From Rothia nasimurium (GTDB lineage Bacteria > Actinomycetota > Actinomycetes > Actinomycetales > Micrococcaceae), in contig NZ_SPQC01000001.1 in the NCBI RefSeq assembly GCF_004569295.1, positions 62,001-126,000 on the forward strand: DNA of 64,000 nucleotides. The letters run 5' to 3'. The notes below the pieces were generated by a model. That model worked only from the letters and a program-made list of their open reading frames with translations. It did not search any database and had not been told where the DNA came from. This document shows, one piece after another, positions 40,807-49,249 of the stretch (positions within the stretch are counted from its first letter, which is position 1; each line of letters starts with the position of its first letter). The position numbers and the translations under genes were made by a program.

Positions 40807-41025
40807 CTACTCGGTCTCCACCTGCACGGTCACGCCGTTCAGCTCAACGGTATCGCCAGCATGCAGCTGACGCCCGCGCTGCTCACAAATATCACCGTTC
40901 ACCTTCACCAGGCCGTCCTGAATCACCTCACGGGCATGCACCCCGTTCTCCACCAAATTTGCCAACTTCAAAAACTGGCCCAAGCGAATCATCTCATCAC
41001 GAATAAAAACAGACTCAATACTCAT
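40807..41025 (-). CDS. S4-domain RNA-binding protein (YbcJ-like)
   Basis: A 72-residue protein consisting almost entirely of an S4 RNA-binding domain: IRLGQFLKLANLVENGVHAREVIQDGLVKVNG, then GDTVELNG. Small free-standing S4 proteins bind structured RNA or ribosomes. ATG 41025 (MSIES) is preceded by TAGAGT at 7 nt, again leaderless. It is convergent with the esterase gene and divergent from glyS. Confidence 0.88.
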   Translation of the reverse strand: MSIESVFIRDEMIRLGQFLKLANLVENGVHAREVIQDGLVKVNGDICEQRGRQLHAGDTVELNGVTVQVETE

Positions 41026-41165
41026 ACCCACCACTCTACCCGCGCCAGCACTCGCACCTCTACGTACGGTAGGCTTAAAGACGAGTGCGCCACCCGGCCC
41101 GCTTTCTTTCTACATCCAAGCACGCCACAACCGGTGGCGCAGGCTCATAGGAGAAACCAAAAACC

Positions 41166-42548
41166 ATGGCACCGAAGTCCAAACTCGACAACGTTATTTC
41201 ACTGGCCAAGCGCCGCGGATTCGTCTTCCAGGCAGGTGAAATCTACGGAGGATCCCGCTCAGCATGGGACTACGGCCCGCTCGGTGCCGAACTCAAAGAA
41301 AACATCCGCCAGCAGTGGTGGCAGACCTTCGTCCGCGGCCGCGAAGACATGGTCGGCCTCGACTCCTCCATCATCCTGCCCAAGGCAGTCTGGGAAGCCT
41401 CAGGCCACGTCACAACCTTCACCGATCCCCTCGTCGAATGCCTCTCCTGCCACTCACGCCACCGCCAGGACCACCTCATCGAAGCCTTCGAAGCCAAGAA
41501 GGGCCGCGCCCCCGAAAACGGCATGGACGACATCGTCTGCCCCAAATGCGGCACCAAGGGCCAGTGGACCGAACCCCAGAACTTCTCCGGCCTCATGAAG
41601 ACCTACCTCGGCCCCGTCGACAACGAAGAGGGCCTGCACTACATGCGCCCCGAAACCGCCCAGGGCATCTTCGTTAACTTCAACAACGTCGTCACCGCCG
41701 CCCGCAAGCGTCCGCCCTTCGGCATCGGCCAGATCGGCAAGGCCTTCCGCAACGAAATCACCCCCGGCAACTTCATCTTCCGAACCCGCGAGTTCGAACA
41801 GATGGAAATCGAATACTTCGTGCACCCCGACGACGCCCCCAAGTACTATGACCAGTGGATTGAAGACTGCTGGAACTGGTTCGTCAATCTCGGCATCAAC
41901 CCCGACAACATGCGCAAATTCGACGTACCCGAAGACGACCGCGCCCACTACTCCGCAGGCACCATGGACCTCGAATACCGCTTCGGCTTCCAAGGCTCCG
42001 AATGGGGCGAACTCATGGGTGTCGCCAACCGCACCAACTACGACCTCGGCGTACACAACGAACACTCCAACGCCAAGCTCGAATACTTCGACCAGGGCAC
42101 CGGCGAACGCTACGTCCCCTACGTCATCGAACCCTCCTTCGGCCTGACCCGCTCCATGATGGCCTTCCTCGTCGACTCCTACGTCGAAGACGAAGCCCCC
42201 AACACCAAGGGCGGCGTCGACAAGCGCACCGTGCTCAAGCTCGACCCGCGCCTGGCCCCCGTCAAGGCAGCCGTCCTGCCCCTGTCAAAGAAGGAAGACC
42301 TCGTCCCCACCGCCAAGAACCTGGCCGACGAACTCCGCCGCAACTGGAACATCGACTACGACGATGCCGGCGCCATCGGCCGCCGCTACCGCCGCCAGGA
42401 CGAAATCGGCACCCCCTTCTGCATCACCGTCGATTTCGACACCCTCGAAGACCAGGCCGTCACTATCCGCGAACGCGACACCATGACCCAGGAACGCGTC
42501 TCACTCGACCAGGTCACCGCCTACCTGGCAGCCAAGCTGACTAAGTAA
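41166..42548 (+). CDS. glyS: Glycyl-tRNA synthetase (class II, single-chain type)
   Basis: Charges tRNA-Gly. The 460 residues are of the dimeric alpha2 type used in actinobacteria and Firmicutes. The N-terminal catalytic domain has [24 protein letters not shown], the motif 2 region [27 protein letters not shown] and motif 3 [14 protein letters not shown]. Cys pairs (CLSCHSRH and CPKCG) form a zinc-binding insert. The C-terminal anticodon-binding domain runs from about 355. The ribosome-binding site is AGGAG, a little far from the ATG. A hairpin-bound repeat follows the stop. Confidence 0.96.
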   Translation: MAPKSKLDNVISLAKRRGFVFQAGEIYGGSRSAWDYGPLGAELKENIRQQWWQTFVRGREDMVGLDSSIILPKAVWEASGHVTTFTDPLVECLSCHSRHRQDHLIEAFEAKKGRAPENGMDDIVCPKCGTKGQWTEPQNFSGLMKTYLGPVDNEEGLHYMRPETAQGIFVNFNNVVTAARKRPPFGIGQIGKAFRNEITPGNFIFRTREFEQMEIEYFVHPDDAPKYYDQWIEDCWNWFVNLGINPDNMRKFDVPEDDRAHYSAGTMDLEYRFGFQGSEWGELMGVANRTNYDLGVHNEHSNAKLEYFDQGTGERYVPYVIEPSFGLTRSMMAFLVDSYVEDEAPNTKGGVDKRTVLKLDPRLAPVKAAVLPLSKKEDLVPTAKNLADELRRNWNIDYDDAGAIGRRYRRQDEIGTPFCITVDFDTLEDQAVTIRERDTMTQERVSLDQVTAYLAAKLTK

Positions 42549-42553
42549 GATAC

Positions 42554-42664
42554 AAAAGGACGGACATGCGGAGAGCTTGTTGGCTCGGGGCTGGCGTGAA
42601 TTGGGGTGAGCGCCCCAGCGCGAGCCCCAAGAGGGTCAACAGGCGAACGCACGTCCGTCCTTTT
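42554..42664. repeat. Short relative of the palindromic repeat (copy C), hairpin between glyS and a leftward gene
   Basis: Perfect 12-bp arms AAAAGGACGGAC (42554-42565) and GTCCGTCCTTTT (42653-42664) enclose a core. The segment GTTGGCTCGGGGCTGGCGTG resembles the AGCTGTTGGCTCGGCGGCTG part of copy A (13758-13783). It lies 6 bp after the glyS stop and 9 bp from the stop of the convergent acetyltransferase. The T4 end suggests a bidirectional terminator. Confidence 0.65.
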
Positions 42665-42673
42665 GTTATTGTC

Positions 42674-43294
42674 TTATATCTCGACTCGCTTCAGATCCAG
42701 TGTCAGGTGGCCCGATACCGAGCGGGCGGCCTCCCAGTCGCTGTGCAGGACCGACTTAATCACCGCATCGTGGTACTTGCCGTCAATCAGGAAAGCCTCG
42801 CGGCGGCGTCCTTCGGGCACAAACCCGCAGGAGGTGTACACGTGCTTGGCTCGCTCGTTGAAGTCCAGCACCTCAAGCTCAATGCGGTGCAAATCGAGCT
42901 TCTCAAAGGCGTAATCGACCATGAGCTTAGTAGCCTCGGTACCGTAGCCCTTATTCTGGCCAGCCTGCCCAATCGCAATACGGTAGTTAACCGAGCCGTT
43001 ATCGGGGTCGTACTCGTTGAAGGCAACCTCACCCACGTACTTCTGCTGGTCCAGCGCATAAATCGCCAAATCGAGGCGGTTCTTCTTCTCATTGCGGCGG
43101 GAGTACCACTCACGGGTCTTAGCCTCGTCGAAGGGGTGGGTCTCTGTTGAGCGGGAGTGAACGGTGCCGGTCTTAATCAGAACCTCGGGTTCCTGCAGAA
43201 TACCGATCATGGCGTCGATAGCATCGGCGTCGAAGGGGCGCAGCTCAATGCGGGAACCTACGAGGGTGGGCTTGTGGGCAAGGGGAGAAGTCAT
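42674..43294 (-). CDS. GNAT family N-acetyltransferase (RimJ/RimL type)
   Basis: 206 residues with the acetyl-CoA-binding pattern YRIAIGQAGQNKGYGTEATKLMVDYAFEKLDLHRIELEVLDFNERAKHVYTSCGF, typical of RimJ/RimL-like acetyltransferases that modify N-termini or small molecules. The acceptor is unknown. The ATG at 43294 has TAGCGT 6 nt upstream and no ribosome-binding site, so it is probably leaderless. It is convergent with glyS across repeat copy C. Confidence 0.9.
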   Translation of the reverse strand: MTSPLAHKPTLVGSRIELRPFDADAIDAMIGILQEPEVLIKTGTVHSRSTETHPFDEAKTREWYSRRNEKKNRLDLAIYALDQQKYVGEVAFNEYDPDNGSVNYRIAIGQAGQNKGYGTEATKLMVDYAFEKLDLHRIELEVLDFNERAKHVYTSCGFVPEGRRREAFLIDGKYHDAVIKSVLHSDWEAARSVSGHLTLDLKRVEI

Positions 43295-43490
43295 AACACC
43301 ACGCTAAACAATAGAGTCAAATAAACTTTAAGCCCTTAAAGTCTAGCCGGTAACGGGCCGGTGAAATCAAGGTGCGGCCCGGGCGGTTCAGGCTCAGCGT
43401 GCGCGCCTTTCACCCTGCGGACGCCCGCAACTTAGGCCGGGGCGCTAAAGTAGATGGGTACACCCCACCGGCTACCCGAAAGGCACCACC

Positions 43491-44465
43491 GTGAGCACCG
43501 CCGAGAACACCTACACCCTACGCCCCTGGCGAGAGGGCGACACCCTAGCCCTGCTCGAATACTGGCACGATGCCGAGAACCGGCAGGTAGCCGCCTTCCG
43601 CTCGTCCTTCGGGCCCGACTCCGACAGCCGCTTCTCCCGCACCCTCGTCGCCGAGCATCAGGGCGTACCCGTGGCCGCAGGCACCGTCTACGAGACTGAC
43701 CTGCACCCCAACCGTCTCTGGTCCTACATCGAAGTAGCCCCCGAACACCGCCGCTCAGGCCTCGGCAGCCTGCTGCTACAGGCCCTGAAGGACGCTGCCG
43801 CCTCAGCCCCCAGTGGCACCGTAGCTCTGCGTGCCAAGGTAGAACCGGTGTCCACCGGCCTCGACTTTGCCTCTGCTCGCGGTTTCGCGGTCGCCCAGCG
43901 CTCGCGCATGGTGCGCATCGAAGCTGGGGCGGTGCCGTCCGTACCCTTGCGCCAGGACGAATCTGAACGCATCACCCAGGCCATCGAGGACCTGGCCACC
44001 GGGTCTGTCGAACTTACCCAGCGTTTCTGGGAGTTCTACCGGGCCGTACACACCTGGGACGAGCCGGCCGACCTGCCCATCGGCCGCGTCAACCGCCTCT
44101 TCCTCTCCTACGAAGCCGAAGCCCTGGGTGCTGTGGTGCTGCGCGATGACGTACTTCGTGCCCAGGCGAACGGGAAGAAGGGCGACATTATCGCCTTTGC
44201 CGTGAGCTACCGCCCCATCGAGGTAGACGCCGGCCAGATGCCCGTCTCTGAAGATGATGCCACCGAAATCACCATCGGCTACCGGGTGGGACACCCCGGC
44301 GCCCGGGAAGCTATTATGCAGCTGCTCTCGGTGCTGACCGGCTCCTACGCCGTGCAGATCGAGGTCGATGACTCCATGGACGATTTGGCTGTGCTCATCG
44401 ACCAGCTGGTGAAGATGGGTGCTGCCACCGTGACCAGCGAGTCCCTGGTACTGGTTGACGGGTAA
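43491..44465 (+). CDS. Tandem-domain GNAT acetyltransferase
   Basis: 324 residues. A clear N-terminal GNAT domain (IEVAPEHRRSGLGSLLLQALKDAA is the acetyl-CoA P-loop; residues ~10-150) is followed by a second, degenerate GNAT-like half (about 160-324, ending with a VLTGSYAVQIEVDDS strand). This is the layout of mycothiol-synthase-like double GNATs, but the motif set is not close enough to call MshD. The start is GTG 43491 after GAAAGG. It is 6 bp upstream of the alkyltransferase-like gene, so co-transcription is likely. Confidence 0.85.
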   Translation: MSTAENTYTLRPWREGDTLALLEYWHDAENRQVAAFRSSFGPDSDSRFSRTLVAEHQGVPVAAGTVYETDLHPNRLWSYIEVAPEHRRSGLGSLLLQALKDAAASAPSGTVALRAKVEPVSTGLDFASARGFAVAQRSRMVRIEAGAVPSVPLRQDESERITQAIEDLATGSVELTQRFWEFYRAVHTWDEPADLPIGRVNRLFLSYEAEALGAVVLRDDVLRAQANGKKGDIIAFAVSYRPIEVDAGQMPVSEDDATEITIGYRVGHPGAREAIMQLLSVLTGSYAVQIEVDDSMDDLAVLIDQLVKMGAATVTSESLVLVDG

Positions 44466-44471
44466 AGGCCC

Positions 44472-44813
44472 GTGGACGATACACGGGCAGAGAGAATCTT
44501 ACGGGTGGCCGAGTGTGTGCCTGCCGGGCAGGTCGCTACCTATGGTGACGTCGGTGCGGTCGCCGGTGAATCACCCCGGCTGGTGGGGCGCACCCTCGCA
44601 CTCTGGGGGTCGGGCGTGCCCTGGTGGCGCATCTGCAATGCTCGCGGCGAGATACCGGGGCACCTGGAGCAGGCTCGCCCTCGCTGGCAGGACGAGGGCA
44701 CCCCGCTGCGGGCAGATGGGCGGGTCGCTCTGGGTGCTGCCCGTATAGGCGCGGACGCCCTCGCCCACCTCTCGGCCCCTCGCCTCGCTGAGTTGGGGGA
44801 GGGGCAGGTTTAG
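44472..44813 (+). CDS. Alkyltransferase-like protein (MGMT family, active-site Cys replaced by Trp)
   Basis: A 113-residue homologue of the O6-alkylguanine-DNA alkyltransferase DNA-binding domain: PAGQVATYGDVGAVAG (wing/HTH), RLVGRTLAL with the Arg finger, and VPWWRICNARGEI. In true alkyltransferases the last motif is PCHR; here it is PWWR. The protein cannot accept alkyl groups and should act as an ATL, binding O6-alkylguanine and flagging it for nucleotide excision repair. It starts with GTG, 6 bp after the acetyltransferase gene. Confidence 0.9.
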   Translation: MDDTRAERILRVAECVPAGQVATYGDVGAVAGESPRLVGRTLALWGSGVPWWRICNARGEIPGHLEQARPRWQDEGTPLRADGRVALGAARIGADALAHLSAPRLAELGEGQV

Positions 44814-44818
44814 AGGGG

Positions 44819-45202
44819 CTAGACGCCGATGTCGCGGGCTCTACGCCTCTGAGCTGAAGCCTCTCGTGCACTACTGTTTGAACCGATGTACCCGAGCAAC
44901 GGCCAGATTGCAGCATTCTGGGCTTGCATATCCCAAAAGATATTGAGAATTGCCCAGAGAATCCAGGTAATAGTAAGCGTCCAGGCAAAGAGTCCCGGTC
45001 GCCATACCATCGTGCGGCTCCCCTTGGGGCGCAGGAACCACTGAGTGAGCACCGTGCCAATAGCCACTAGGCCAATTGCCCACAAGGTTATAACTAGTTC
45101 TCGGCTGAGGTACCAGGTGATAAAACCGTGTAGGCCCCACAGTCCCACCATGATGAGGGGCGCATAGATGCTGTTACCAGGGGAGGGGCGTCGAATCGTC
45201 AT
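44819..45202 (-). CDS. Hypothetical membrane protein
   Basis: 127 residues with about four hydrophobic segments (13-30, 34-53, 70-90 and a shorter one near 98-110). The tail is basic and Arg-rich (SAQRRRARD). No family is recognised. It overlaps the 3' end of the upstream HTH-type gene by 29 bp, so the two form a translationally linked pair. It is convergent with the alkyltransferase-like gene, with only 5 bp between stops. Confidence 0.7.
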   Translation of the reverse strand: MTIRRPSPGNSIYAPLIMVGLWGLHGFITWYLSRELVITLWAIGLVAIGTVLTQWFLRPKGSRTMVWRPGLFAWTLTITWILWAILNIFWDMQAQNAAIWPLLGYIGSNSSAREASAQRRRARDIGV

Positions 45203-45713
45203 TGAAGATCACCAATCCTGTTACTTTGCGGGCTGAATTGAAAGAGAGTTGGCCGACCGGCTCACCATTTTCGTGGCGTAGCCGGTAAGTGAGTACAAAG
45301 CCGGAGCCTGCCTGTTCTACCACCGTTTTCTTGACCTCAATAAAGGAGCCGCATGCCTCAAGTACCTGCTGCCAGGTTTTCAGAATCTTGCGTTTAGACA
45401 GTAACCGGGCGGTCGTGTAGGTCATGTGGCTGTGTACATGCTCGATGTCACCGTGAGCCAGGGCGGCAAAAAGGGCTTCGGTGATTTGCTCAAGTTCCAC
45501 CTGAATCTGCGAGAGAGATCGGGCGTTATAGATGGTCTCGGAAAAGCGCTGGGCGGCAGCTTGCTTGGTCACGCCGATAGCTGCCCCAATGAGCTGCCAG
45601 GTTGCGCCGCCTGCGCGAGCTGCCTGTACGGCGTCCTCAAGCGCGCGGGTGGCCTGGGCGACCTGCTCATTGGCGGTGCGGACGGCTGTAATACGTGGGT
45701 CGTCGGACTGCAT
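45174..45713 (-). CDS. HTH protein with C-terminal DUF3887-like domain
   Basis: 179 residues. The N-terminus (about 10-55) holds AARAGGATWQLIGAAIGVTKQAAAQRF, a helix-turn-helix common in small actinobacterial regulators. The C-terminal part (about 75-175) has an NTF2/DUF3887-like pattern: helices, then strands FVLTYRLRHENGEPVGQLSF. The assignment of the second half is tentative. The ATG has GAGGAGG at ideal spacing. It overlaps a downstream four-TM protein, suggesting a regulator that works with a membrane partner. Confidence 0.75.
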   Translation of the reverse strand: MQSDDPRITAVRTANEQVAQATRALEDAVQAARAGGATWQLIGAAIGVTKQAAAQRFSETIYNARSLSQIQVELEQITEALFAALAHGDIEHVHSHMTYTTARLLSKRKILKTWQQVLEACGSFIEVKKTVVEQAGSGFVLTYRLRHENGEPVGQLSFNSARKVTGLVIFNDDSTPLPW

Positions 45714-46132
45714 AGGGCCTCCTCAACTATGTTTCGTCAATGAGTATTGACTTATCACAAGTATCGGAAAAGAGTGCGGGGTTGTCAAGAGACTTTGACG
45801 ATTCACGAGTATGATTCGGAGCGGTGTGCTCTTTGAGGAATGTAAATTTAGAAAATATTTACTTTAAAACTAACCCCTTGTTATCTTCTTGTGTTTATCT
45901 GTCAAAAATGACATGATTAGACATGATATAGATTAACATGCCTAGTCAGGGTGATTTTTAGTCTCAGGGTGAAATATTGTCTTTTTTCTTAAAAAGTTCG
46001 CTTATTACTTGCTCAGCCTGCTGAAAGTATGTAGGGTTATGAACAGCTGCTCAGCCTACTGATAGCGCCCATAGGGGGCGCAGGGCTGACGTAACACCTC
46101 GTACTGAGAGTCGCAAAGAAAGGCAACAGCTC
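45714..46132. other. AT-rich intergenic region upstream of the PRC-barrel gene
   Basis: No gene is supported. It contains two GACATGAT direct repeats (45910-45917 and about 45920-45927), two GCTCAGCCT(G/A)CTGA copies (near 46013 and 46049) and a small hairpin GCGCCC/GGGGCGC near 46065-46081. The ribosome-binding site AAAGGCAA precedes the PRC gene. TTGACG and TATGAT near 45795-45815 are only 9 bp apart and cannot form one promoter. Confidence 0.45.
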
Positions 46133-46915
46133 ATGACTACCAACGAAACCATCGAAGCCCTGCGTAACAGCACTGTATTCGGCACTGAAGGCGAAAAGAT
46201 TGGCAAGGTAGGCGAGCTCTACCTCGACGCCCAGACCGGCGAACCCACCTTCGTCACCGTCAACACCGGTTTCTTCGGCACCAACGAAACCTTCATCCCC
46301 GTGAACCAGGCCCGCTACGCAGGCGAAGAGATTCACGTTCCCTACACCAAGGAATTCGTCAAGGACGCCCCCAACATCGCAGAAGACGGCGAACTCTCAC
46401 CCGCAGAAGAGCAGCGCCTCTACGAGTACTACTCACTCACCGCAGGCACCGCAACCGCAGGCACTGCCACCGCAGGTGTAGCTAACACCGAGCGTCCTGC
46501 CAGCGACACCCACGCAGCCCAGGCCACCGCAACCGCCGAGAACGGCGACGTTGTCGCTCACGAAGAGCGTCTGAACGTCGGCACTGCAACCAGCGCAACC
46601 CAGACCGGCTAGGTCCGCCTGCGCAAGGTCGTCCGCACCGAAACCGAAACCGTTGAGGTTCCCGTTCGCAAGGAAGAAATCGTTGTAGAGCGCACCAATC
46701 TCAAGGACGGCGAAGTAGTAGAGAACTACGACTTCGACTCAGCCGAAGCTCAGGCAGACGTCACCGTCACCGCCCACGAAGAGCGCCCCGTTGTCTCCAC
46801 CGAGACCGTAGCAACCGAGCGTGTCTCCGTCGGCAAGGAAGTTCACACCGACACCGAGCGCATCTCAGCCGACGTCCGCAAGGAAGAAATCGTCGTAGAA
46901 GGCGACAACAAGTAA
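46133..46915 (+). pseudogene. PRC-barrel/DUF2382 stress-response protein interrupted by one in-frame TAG
   Basis: Residues 1-159 (46133-46609) give a PRC-barrel domain (FGTEGEKIGKVGELYLDAQTG) and an Ala/Thr-rich linker ending EERLNVGTATSATQTG. TAG follows at 46610-46612. The same frame then continues open for 100 codons to TAA 46913-46915 and encodes a DUF2382 domain: VRLRKVVRTETETVEVPVRKEEIVVE, TAHEERPVVSTETVATERVSVGKEV. PRC plus DUF2382 is a normal single-protein architecture in Micrococcaceae, with the EERL motif beginning DUF2382 itself. The stop therefore splits one domain. It is either a recent nonsense mutation or a read-through site. The linker has TAGTATAGT-like peptide repeats. Confidence 0.85.
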
Positions 46916-46955
46916 GTCTAGATAAAAGCCTCTAGTACTGAACCACAGCCTCATG

Positions 46956-46993
46956 CAGAGCCTCGGGAAGAACCACCCGGGGCCCTCTGTGTT
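46956..46993 (+). terminator. Hairpin after the PRC/DUF2382 gene
   Basis: CAGAG...TCGGG pairs with CCCGG...CTCTG. There is no strong T-tract. Confidence 0.45.
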
Positions 46994-47042
46994 GCTCTAG
47001 CTAACAGCGCACCGGGGCCGTTTGTGCCAGAATTGGAAGGTT

Positions 47043-48239
47043 ATGACAGAAGAGACTTTAGAGACTGGCCAGACCCCGGCTCGCGCTAAGCAGCTGAAAC
47101 TGCCGCCCCTACAGCTGGGCAAACACACCATCGACACCCCGGTGGTGCTGGCCCCCATGGCAGGCGTCACCAACAAGGCCTTCCGCCGACTCTGCCGTGA
47201 CTACGGTGGCGGCCTGTACGTGACCGAGATGGTCACCGCGCGCTCCCTGGTGGAGCGCACCCCCGAGTCTCTGCGCATTATCGACCATGACGGCGACGAA
47301 AAGATTCGTTCCATTCAGATTTATGGTGTGGACGCCGTCAACGTCGGCAAGGCGATCCGTATGGTGGTCGAAGAAGACCGTGCCGACCATATTGATCTGA
47401 ACTTCGGCTGCCCCGTCCCCAAGGTCACCAAGCTAGGCGGCGGCTCCGCCCTGCCCTGGAAGACCGACCTTTTTACCGCTATCGTCCAGACCGCTGTGCG
47501 TGAGGCCTCCCGCGGGGACGTGCCCCTGACCATCAAGATGCGTAAGGGCATCGACGAGGACCACCTGACCTACCTGGAATCAGCCAAAATCGCTCGTGAC
47601 GCGGGTGTTGCAGCGATTGCCCTGCACGGCCGCACTGCCGCCCAGCACTACTCCGGCAAGGCTGACTGGGACTCGATTGCCCGCCTGCGTGAGGCAATCC
47701 CCGATGTGCCGATTCTTGGCAACGGCGACATTTTCTCCGCCGAGGACGCCATTGCCATGGTCGAGCAGACCGGCGTGGACGGCATCGTGGTCGGTCGCGG
47801 TTGCCAGGGCCGCCCATGGCTCTTTGGCGACCTGCAAAACGCCTTTGAAGGGTCTGAAGAGCGCCACCGCCCCAGCGTGTCTGAGGTAGCCGATATGATC
47901 TACCGCCACGCTGAACTGCTGGTAGAGACTTTTGGTGACGAGACCCGCGGCCTGCGCGAGATCCGCAAGCACGTGGCCTGGTACTTCCACGGTTACCCGG
48001 TGGGGGGCAAGCTGCGCGCCAAGATGTCTACCGTGCCCACCCTTGAGGCCTTCCGCGAGTACCTGGCCGAGCTGGACCACTCCATCGGCTACCCCGGTGC
48101 CGCTGTTGAGGGTTCTCGCGGACGTGCTGGCAACCCCAAGAAGCCCCACCTGCCCGACGGCTGGCTGAACTCCCGCGTCCTAGGGGACTCTGAGCGCTTG
48201 GGGCTGGTGGATGCCGAGCTGGATATCAGCGGCGGCTAG
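47043..48239 (+). CDS. dus: tRNA-dihydrouridine synthase (DusB-like)
   Basis: FMN enzyme that reduces uridines in the tRNA D-loop. The 398 residues form a TIM barrel with APMAGVTNKAFRRLC, the catalytic Cys in LNFGCPVPKVTKLGGGSAL, KMRKGIDEDH, ALHGRTAAQHYSG and GNGDIFSAEDA. A helical C-terminal domain follows. ATG 47043 is preferred over the GTG 21 bp upstream because GGAAGG immediately precedes it. The end lies 23 bp from the convergent small membrane-protein gene. Confidence 0.94.
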   Translation: MTEETLETGQTPARAKQLKLPPLQLGKHTIDTPVVLAPMAGVTNKAFRRLCRDYGGGLYVTEMVTARSLVERTPESLRIIDHDGDEKIRSIQIYGVDAVNVGKAIRMVVEEDRADHIDLNFGCPVPKVTKLGGGSALPWKTDLFTAIVQTAVREASRGDVPLTIKMRKGIDEDHLTYLESAKIARDAGVAAIALHGRTAAQHYSGKADWDSIARLREAIPDVPILGNGDIFSAEDAIAMVEQTGVDGIVVGRGCQGRPWLFGDLQNAFEGSEERHRPSVSEVADMIYRHAELLVETFGDETRGLREIRKHVAWYFHGYPVGGKLRAKMSTVPTLEAFREYLAELDHSIGYPGAAVEGSRGRAGNPKKPHLPDGWLNSRVLGDSERLGLVDAELDISGG

Positions 48240-48262
48240 GGGGAACGGACGCCCGGGCCTGG

Positions 48263-48682
48263 CTAGTCCATGTCGGGCGGCGGAGGGTCGGTGGGAGTTT
48301 TGCCTTTCCACAGGTTCATGTCCCACATGATGGAGAAGGGGCTCATCATATGGAGGCTGTGAAAGACAGCTCCGCACTCTTCGCCGTAGATGTTGCTGGC
48401 TGGGTCTGAAGCGGCGATGACCCGTACTGCCGTGATATTGAGGCAGATAACAAAGATCACTAGGAGAAGCCCGAGTATCCACTCGTAGACGAGTAGGCTA
48501 GCGGCCGCCATGGTGAGAAGGAGCGTCGCCCAGCCTTTGAGAGTGTTGCCCAGAAAGAACTCGTGGGTACCCAGGTAACCCTGCCAGCAGGCCATCTGGT
48601 AGGCCCTGGATTTGGTGCGGATAAGCCTCTCGTATCGAAAGCGCTCCAGATCGCCGTAGTTGGGTACGTACTTCTCACTCAT
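48263..48682 (-). CDS. TM2-like small membrane protein
   Basis: 139 residues. The motif MACWQGYLGTHEFFLGNTLKGWATLLLT resembles the TM2 domain pattern (G-x(2)-G-x-H-x-F-Y-L-G). Two TM helices lie at about 54-73 and 76-95, followed by a soluble Met/Pro-rich tail. Function unknown. The ATG has no ribosome-binding site, but TACAGT lies 8 nt upstream. It is divergent from the interrupted DUF6176 gene; a hairpin repeat sits in the divergent space. Confidence 0.72.
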   Translation of the reverse strand: MSEKYVPNYGDLERFRYERLIRTKSRAYQMACWQGYLGTHEFFLGNTLKGWATLLLTMAAASLLVYEWILGLLLVIFVICLNITAVRVIAASDPASNIYGEECGAVFHSLHMMSPFSIMWDMNLWKGKTPTDPPPPDMD

Positions 48683-48730
48683 AGAACATGACTGTACCGC
48701 CCGGTAGGTTCTAACGCCACAGGTTACTTG

Positions 48731-48789
48731 AGTGCTTATCAGAATCGCGCAGGGCCCACGACGCTTGTGGACCCTGCGCGATTCTTGTT
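48731..48789. repeat. 59-bp hairpin repeat, copy 1
   Basis: Same sequence as 49250-49308 apart from one base in the left arm. It forms a ~19-bp stem (arms ending CCCAC/GTGGA). It lies between two divergent genes, an unusual place for a terminator. Confidence 0.75.
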
Positions 48790-48883
48790 GGCGCTAAGTG
48801 TCTGGCGGAGGGAGCGGTATAAAGCACATTCGCGGATGAAGAGGTGACTCTGGAACTAAGAACACCCTGGATAGAATCATGGT

Positions 48884-49210
48884 ATGCAGATTGAACTGAC
48901 CCGATTTCGGGTAAAACCGGGCAAGCGACACAAGGTCGATGAATGGATGCATTTCCTCAATCAGAACATGGAGGCTGTCAAAGAAACACTAGAGCCTGAG
49001 CACATGTACGTTGAGACAATCTTTGCTGAAACAAACGACGGAACCGATTACCTCTACTGGTACTAGGTGCGTGGGGAGGCCGGCTTGGAACAGAAGGTTA
49101 CTGAGTCTGAGCACTGGTTGGACGAAAAACACGTCGAATATTGGCGTGAATGTATCGATCCTACCTTACCCGCCCCAAGACTTATCGCCGCGCGTGCACA
49201 TGCTACCTGA
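48884..49210 (+). pseudogene. DUF6176-like gene interrupted by one in-frame TAG
   Basis: The first part (60 residues, 48884-49063) reads IELTRFRVKPGKRHKVDEWM ... MYVETIFAETNDGTDYLYWY, typical of the DUF6176 family of small ferredoxin-like proteins. TAG stands at 49064-49066. The same frame then continues VRGEAGLEQKVTESEHWLDEKHVEYWRECID to TGA 49208-49210. In this family YLYWY is normally followed directly by a small residue and then V-x-G-E, and the domain ends with HW-x-D-x-KH-x-x-Y-W-x-x-CID. Only one codon is therefore altered. It is bracketed by two copies of a 59-bp hairpin. Confidence 0.75.
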
Positions 49211-49249
49211 CCGCGTCCTGGCCTCCATGAAGCCGCTGTCCCAGTAAAC

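Noticed and set aside
44655-44690. Further copy of the palindromic repeat end (GGAGCAGGCTCGCC...)
   Set aside because: The match is short and falls in the conserved coding sequence (HLEQARPRW) of the alkyltransferase-like gene.
45795-45815. TTGACG-TATGAT promoter
   Set aside because: The spacer is only 9 bp, too short for a sigma-70-type promoter. The same applies to TTGACG-TAAAAT before dnaG (8 bp).
46133-49210. General amber suppression in this organism
   Set aside because: Many intact genes here end with TAG (for example birA, ligA, dus, PP2C) with no conserved protein beyond the stop, so TAG is read as stop in general.
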